Assembly (NCBI RefSeq): GCF_000364445.2
Contig: NZ_CP043538.1
Location: 1,805,612 to 1,869,611 of the forward strand
Length of the DNA: 64,000 nucleotides
Source of the DNA: Methylobacterium mesophilicum SR1.6/6
Lineage (GTDB): Bacteria; Pseudomonadota; Alphaproteobacteria; Rhizobiales; Beijerinckiaceae
Direction: 5' to 3'
Below the pieces are notes generated by a model that did no database searches, was not told where the DNA came from, and saw only the letters and a program-made list of their open reading frames with translations. The position numbers were made by a program, and so were the translations under genes. Of the stretch, positions 59,768 through 64,000 are shown in pieces; the stretch's first letter is position 1, and every line of letters starts with the position of its first letter.

Positions 59768-61291
59768 ATGAACATGCGCGAGCCGGCACCGGCGATCGAG
59801 ACCCGGGGCAACTTCATCGACGGGCGCGAGGTCGAGGCCGGGGACGGCACGCTGATCGACGTGCGCAACCCGGCCACGGGCGCGGTCATCGCCCGCATCC
59901 CGAACTCGGGGCCGCCCGATGTCGACCGGGCGATGCGCTCGGCCCGCGCCGCCTTCGAGGGCAAGGACTGGGGCGGCATGGACATCCGGGCCCGCGCGCG
60001 CCTGGTGAACCGGCTCGCGGACGCCTTCGAGGCCAACCTCGACACGCTCTACCGGCTGGAGACCACCAACAACGGCCGGCCGGTCAACGAGACCCGGGCG
60101 CAGCTGTCGCGGCTGCCGGACTTCTTCCGCTACTTCGCGGGCGTGGCGCTGGCGCGGCGGGACGACGTGATCCCGGTCGAGGGCAACTACCTCAATTACA
60201 CCCGCCGCACGCCGATCGGCGTGGTGGCGAACTGCACCCCGTTCAACCACCCGCTGATGATCCTGTGCAAGTCCCTGGCGGTGGTGCTCGCCACCGGCTG
60301 CACGACGGTCGTCAAGCCGTCCGAGTACACCCCGCTGACCACCCTGAAGCTCGCGCAGATCTTCACCGAGGCCGGCCTGCCGCCGGGTGTGTTCAACATC
60401 GTGCTGGGGCTCGGCGCCTCCACCGGCAAGGCGCTCGCCGAGCACCCTGACATCAACAAGCTCGTGCTTACCGGCGGCACCGAGGCCGGCCGGATCGCCG
60501 GCTCGGCCGCCGCGAAGGTCTTCGCCCACCAGACCATGGAGCTCGGTGGCAAGACCCCCGTGATGGTGTTCGACGATTTCGATGTCGAGCGGGCGGTGAA
60601 CTACGCCGCCTTCGGCGCCTTCATCGGCGCCGGCCAGACCTGCGTGTGCGGCAGCCGCCACCTCGTCCAGGCCTCGATCTACGACGAGTTCGTGGAGCGG
60701 CTCGCCGCCAAGACCGCCGCGATCCGCCTCGGCGACCCCTTCGACCCGGCGACCCAGCTCGGGCCGGTGATCTCCGAGCGCCAGCGCGACCGTGTGCTGG
60801 CCTACGCCGGATACGGCCGCGACCAAGGCGCCCGCGCGGTCGCGGGCGGGCAGGCGGCCCGGGTGCCGGGCTTCGAGGGCGGCTACTTCGTGGAGCCCAC
60901 GGTGTTCGCCGACGTCACCGCCGACATGCGCATCTTCCAGGAGGAGGTGTTCGGGCCCTTCACCAGCGTCACCCGCTTCGAGGACGAGGCCGACGCGCTC
61001 CGGCTCGCCAACGACTCGCCCTTCGGCCTCGCGGCGGCGGTCCGCACCCGCGACGTCGCCCGCGCCCACCGGGTGGCCCACGCGGTCAAGGCCGGCATCG
61101 TCTGGATCAACGACCATCACCGCCTCGACCCGGCCTCGCCCTGGGGCGGCGTGGGCGACAGCGGGCTCGGCCGCGAGTGCGGCATCGAGAGCTTCAACGA
61201 CCATTTCGACGTGAAGAGCATCATGGTCGCCACCGGCGACGGGCCCTTCGACTGGTACCGCGACACGGCCGGCCAGCGCCGCCTGAACTGA
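59768..61291 (+). CDS. Aldehyde dehydrogenase
   Basis: These 507 residues have catalytic Cys292 in GAGQTCVCGSRHLV, Glu in MELGGKTPVMVF and the NAD-binding KLVLTGGTEAGRIAG, then PFTSVTRFEDEADA. It belongs to the betaine/gamma-aminobutyraldehyde-like branch by general pattern and oxidises an aldehyde with NAD(P). It is preceded by GAGACGGGAGAG and lies 61 bp from the GntR gene, so it is probably in its regulon. Confidence 0.92.
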   Translation: MNMREPAPAIETRGNFIDGREVEAGDGTLIDVRNPATGAVIARIPNSGPPDVDRAMRSARAAFEGKDWGGMDIRARARLVNRLADAFEANLDTLYRLETTNNGRPVNETRAQLSRLPDFFRYFAGVALARRDDVIPVEGNYLNYTRRTPIGVVANCTPFNHPLMILCKSLAVVLATGCTTVVKPSEYTPLTTLKLAQIFTEAGLPPGVFNIVLGLGASTGKALAEHPDINKLVLTGGTEAGRIAGSAAAKVFAHQTMELGGKTPVMVFDDFDVERAVNYAAFGAFIGAGQTCVCGSRHLVQASIYDEFVERLAAKTAAIRLGDPFDPATQLGPVISERQRDRVLAYAGYGRDQGARAVAGGQAARVPGFEGGYFVEPTVFADVTADMRIFQEEVFGPFTSVTRFEDEADALRLANDSPFGLAAAVRTRDVARAHRVAHAVKAGIVWINDHHRLDPASPWGGVGDSGLGRECGIESFNDHFDVKSIMVATGDGPFDWYRDTAGQRRLN

Positions 61292-61377
61292 CGATCCGAC
61301 GGCGTGGGGGGAGGACACGTCCGCGCCAGACGGACACCTCTTCCGCGCCGGTTCCGCATTCCGGAGGGAAACGCCCT

Positions 61378-62784
61378 ATGTCCGAAACCGTGAGCCCGGC
61401 GGTCAACGCCGGAGGCCGCCTCGACCGCCTGCCGATCGGCCCGTTCCACCGCCGCATCATGTGGCTGATCGGGATCGGCATGTTCTTCGACGGCTTCGAC
61501 ATCTACATCGCCGCCACCGTGCTGGGCTCGACGCTGAAGAGCGGCTTCTCGACCCTGCCGCAGAACGCGTGGTTCGTCTCGGCGACCTTCGTGGGCATGA
61601 TGGCCGGCTCGTTCCTCACGGGCTTCTTCGGCGACCGCTACGGCCGGCGCTTCACCTATCAGGCCAACCTCCTGGTCTTCGGCCTCGCCGCCATCGGCGC
61701 CGCCTTCGCGCCGAACATGACGGTCCTGATCATCCTGCGCTTCATCATGGGCGTCGGCCTCGGGGCGGAGAACGTGGTCGGCTACTCGACCATGGCCGAG
61801 TTCGTCCCGGCCCGGGCGCGGGGGCGCTTCCTCGGCCTGATGGCGGTGTTCGTGGTGACGGGCCTGCCGGCGGCCTCGCTCGTCGGATACCTCGTGATCC
61901 CGGTCTTCGGCTGGCGGGCGATGTTCGCGCTGGGCGGCCTCGGGGCCTTGGCCGTCTGGTACGCCCGCAAGAGCCTGCCTGAGTCGCCGCGCTGGCTCGA
62001 GGCCGTGGGCCGCCACGCCGAGGCCGAGGCGCTGATGCGCACCATCGAGGCGGAGGCCGCCCGCGGTGCGCCCCTGCCACCGGCCGCCGCGCTGGCGCCG
62101 GTGCCGCAGCTCGGTCTCGCCGCCCTGTTCCGGCCGCCGCTGCTGTCGCGGCTTCTGCTGGGCTGCCTGTGCCTCGTGGTGATCAACACGCTGCTCTACG
62201 GCTTCGTGACGTGGCTGCCGACCTTCTTCATCCGGCAGGGCCTCTCGGTGGCGACCTCCTTCGGCTACGCGCTGCTGATGGGCCTCGGAGCGCCGGTGGG
62301 GAGCGCCATCGGCGCGCTGACCGCCGACCGCTGGGGCCGGAAGCCGACGATCATCGGCGCCTCGGCGGCCGCCATCCTGTTCGGCATCCTCTACCCGATG
62401 ACGTCGGATCCGGTCCTGCTGCCGCTCGTCGGCTTCGGCCTGACGGTGCCGATCTACGTGCTGGTGGCGCTGCTCTTCGGGATCTACATCCCCGAGTTGT
62501 TCCCCACTGAGGTGCGGCTGCGGGCGTCGGGCCTGTGCAACACGGTCGGGCGCGGGGCGACGATCGTGACGCCCTTCCTGGTCGTGAGCTTGTTCGAGGC
62601 CTACGGCATCGCGGGCGTGACCGGCCTGATGATCGGGCTCCTGGCCATTCAGATCGTGGCGGTCGCCGTGTTCGGCGTCGAGCCGCGCCGCCAGAGCCTG
62701 GAGAGCCTGGAGCCCGGCCTCGCGCCGGCCGAGGACGGCGCGGGTTCCGGGGCACGCAGCGCGGTGCCGCGCCCGATCGCCTGA
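61378..62784 (+). CDS. MFS transporter, aromatic acid/sugar symporter type
   Basis: The 468-aa protein starts at ATG 61378 behind GGAGGGA. Twelve helices are visible. The start MWLIGIGMFFDGFDIYIAAT, the loop FFGDRYGRRFTYQ, the segment MGVGLGAENVVGYSTMAEFV and LTADRWGRKPTI are typical of MHS/AAHS and NiaP-like carriers that take up organic acids. It follows the aldehyde dehydrogenase and probably imports the compound it handles. Confidence 0.9.
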   Translation: MSETVSPAVNAGGRLDRLPIGPFHRRIMWLIGIGMFFDGFDIYIAATVLGSTLKSGFSTLPQNAWFVSATFVGMMAGSFLTGFFGDRYGRRFTYQANLLVFGLAAIGAAFAPNMTVLIILRFIMGVGLGAENVVGYSTMAEFVPARARGRFLGLMAVFVVTGLPAASLVGYLVIPVFGWRAMFALGGLGALAVWYARKSLPESPRWLEAVGRHAEAEALMRTIEAEAARGAPLPPAAALAPVPQLGLAALFRPPLLSRLLLGCLCLVVINTLLYGFVTWLPTFFIRQGLSVATSFGYALLMGLGAPVGSAIGALTADRWGRKPTIIGASAAAILFGILYPMTSDPVLLPLVGFGLTVPIYVLVALLFGIYIPELFPTEVRLRASGLCNTVGRGATIVTPFLVVSLFEAYGIAGVTGLMIGLLAIQIVAVAVFGVEPRRQSLESLEPGLAPAEDGAGSGARSAVPRPIA

Positions 62785-62888
62785 GCGCCGCCACGGGCTT
62801 TTGCCGTCCCGGCGCCGCGCGGCGCTCCGGAACGGTGGCGGGGTTCGGCCCGCGGGACGCATCAACACGTTCGAAGGCGAGACTTCCG

Positions 62889-64000
62889 ATGCGCACACCA
62901 CACCGCAGGCCTCTGGGCTGGGTCCTGGCCGCCGCCCTGTTGGTCGCCGGCCTGTCGCCCTCCGCGGCGCACGGACCGAACGACCCGCCGCATCGGCTGG
63001 AGCCGCTCGGCGACCTGCCCCTGGAGAGCGGCGAGACCATCCGGGACTTCGCGATCTCCTACGTCACCCACGGGACGCTGAACGCCGACAAGTCCAACGC
63101 GATCCTGATGACGACGGCGATTGGCGGCAACCATCACCGGATCGACTTCCTCATCGGTCCCGGCAAGGGCCTCGACACCGACAAGTACTTCGTCATCGCC
63201 ACCGACGCGATCGGCAACGGCCTGTCCACGAGCCCGAGCAACAGCGCGAGCCAGCACGGCACCGCCTTCCCACACTTCACCATCCGCGACATGGTGGAGA
63301 GCCAGAAGCGGCTCCTCGACCGCCTCGGGATCACCCATCTGGTGGCGGTGGCGGGCGCCTCGATGGGCGGCATGCAGGCTTTGCAATGGGGCGTGAGCCA
63401 CCCGGGCTTCATGGACGCCCTGGTGGCGCTCACCCCGATGGCGCGCACCGCCCCGTGGTCGATCGCCGTCAACGAGGCGACCCGCAAGGCGCTGATGCTC
63501 GACCCCGCCTTCAAGGACGGCGCCTACGACCGGCAGCCCGAGCAGGGCTGGCGGCTCCGCGCCGACATCCTGCAGGTGCTGGCCGCCCGGACGCCGGAGG
63601 CCCTGCGCCGCATCGCTCCGCAGCCTCTCGAGATCCTGCCCTGGATGCGCGCCCAGGAGGAGGCGGTGCTGAAGGCCGGCTTCGACGCCAACGACTGGAT
63701 TGCCCAGACCTGGGCCTACGACCGCCACGATATCGGCCAGACCCCCGGCTTCGGCGGCGATGTCCGGAAGGCGCTCGCCGCGATCCGGGCCCGCACGCTG
63801 ATCCTCACCGGCGGCAACCTCGACCTGTACAATCCGGTCGAGGAGGCGCGCGAGGCCGGCGCCTTCATCCCGCAGGCGAGCGTCGTCGCCGTGCCGTCCG
63901 TGCAGGGCCACACCACGGCCACGGCGACCAAGGCCGCGGACGTGGAGTTTATGAACCGGACGGTCCGGGATTTCCTGGACGCGGGCGCGCCGTGCGCCCG
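62889..64000 (+). CDS. Exported homoserine-acetyltransferase-like alpha/beta hydrolase (3' end beyond the window)
   Basis: From ATG 62889 the frame is open to the right edge; 370 codons are present. A signal peptide (RPLGWVLAAALLVAGLSPSA AHG) precedes a MetX-like fold: FAISYVTHGTLNADKSNAIL, the segment GPGKGLDTDKYFVIATDAIG, nucleophile Ser158 in AGASMGGMQALQWGVSHPGF, Asp in LTGGNLDLYNP and His in VQGHTTAT. Secretion is unlike true homoserine O-acetyltransferases, so it is probably an esterase-like relative. It is the last gene visible of the GntR-led run. Confidence 0.85.
   Translation, partial: MRTPHRRPLGWVLAAALLVAGLSPSAAHGPNDPPHRLEPLGDLPLESGETIRDFAISYVTHGTLNADKSNAILMTTAIGGNHHRIDFLIGPGKGLDTDKYFVIATDAIGNGLSTSPSNSASQHGTAFPHFTIRDMVESQKRLLDRLGITHLVAVAGASMGGMQALQWGVSHPGFMDALVALTPMARTAPWSIAVNEATRKALMLDPAFKDGAYDRQPEQGWRLRADILQVLAARTPEALRRIAPQPLEILPWMRAQEEAVLKAGFDANDWIAQTWAYDRHDIGQTPGFGGDVRKALAAIRARTLILTGGNLDLYNPVEEAREAGAFIPQASVVAVPSVQGHTTATATKAADVEFMNRTVRDFLDAGAPCA

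Noticed and set aside
61117..62901. A 594-codon minus-strand frame opposite the MFS transporter
   Set aside because: It is a composition shadow of a clear twelve-helix transporter.

Overview
The window is GC-rich alphaproteobacterial chromosome. The gene content (a MucR/Ros-family regulator, a paoABC-type aldehyde oxidoreductase, peptide ABC transporters, a periplasmic band-7 protein, REP/MITE-like intergenic palindromes, and a small hypothetical protein of a kind I associate with Methylobacterium) fits Methylobacterium or a close Rhizobiales relative. No methylotrophy marker, rRNA, tRNA, CRISPR array or intact insertion sequence is visible, so the genus is an inference.

Left part (1-12.7 kb). 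A four-rhodanese-domain protein is followed by a fused double-ATPase peptide transporter subunit. An AT-richer accessory patch then holds three overlapping minus-strand genes: a 400-aa protein, a 75-aa protein and a membrane-anchored J-domain protein. Next come a quinone-oxidoreductase fragment, a band-7 protein, a Tat-type amidase, a junction of an IS630-family transposase tail with a truncated ABC permease, a YeiH-type exporter and a MucR-like regulator lacking the zinc cysteines.

12.8-27.6 kb. A complete peptide ABC operon (binding protein, two permeases, M20 peptidase, double ATPase) is divergent from its probable LysR regulator. It is followed by a CDP-diacylglycerol diphosphatase, paoABC, two palindromic repeats, a photolyase-like FAD protein with an unusual domain order, and a SOUL haem-binding protein.

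28-36.5 kb is the most unusual region. A type I secretion ABC/HlyD pair is coupled to a large repetitive secreted protein whose frame is broken at a G run. A 65-residue Cys/Pro-rich peptide with a GG-containing leader follows, with its own RBS and terminator hairpin. After it comes a tight three-gene operon: a STAS-like/GHKL ATPase, a DUF4325-type STAS-like protein and a PIN-domain protein.

36.5-49.8 kb contains mostly single genes: a BASS-like transporter, a gamma-glutamylcyclotransferase-like protein, a second CDP-diacylglycerol diphosphatase, a carotenoid oxygenase, an HxlR regulator divergent from a GST and an LLM flavin enzyme, a LysE exporter, a Pro-rich peptide, a single-domain response regulator, a DMT transporter, and a branched-chain-type binding protein.

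49.8-64 kb holds two catabolic operons. One is LysR-divergent: acyl-CoA dehydrogenase, NDP-forming acyl-CoA synthetase, SCP2-like protein, hydrolase and aldehyde dehydrogenase, tightly packed. The other is GntR-led: aldehyde dehydrogenase, MFS transporter and an exported acyltransferase-like hydrolase cut by the window edge. A DUF2157/GDYXXLXY membrane pair preceded by three palindromes lies between them.
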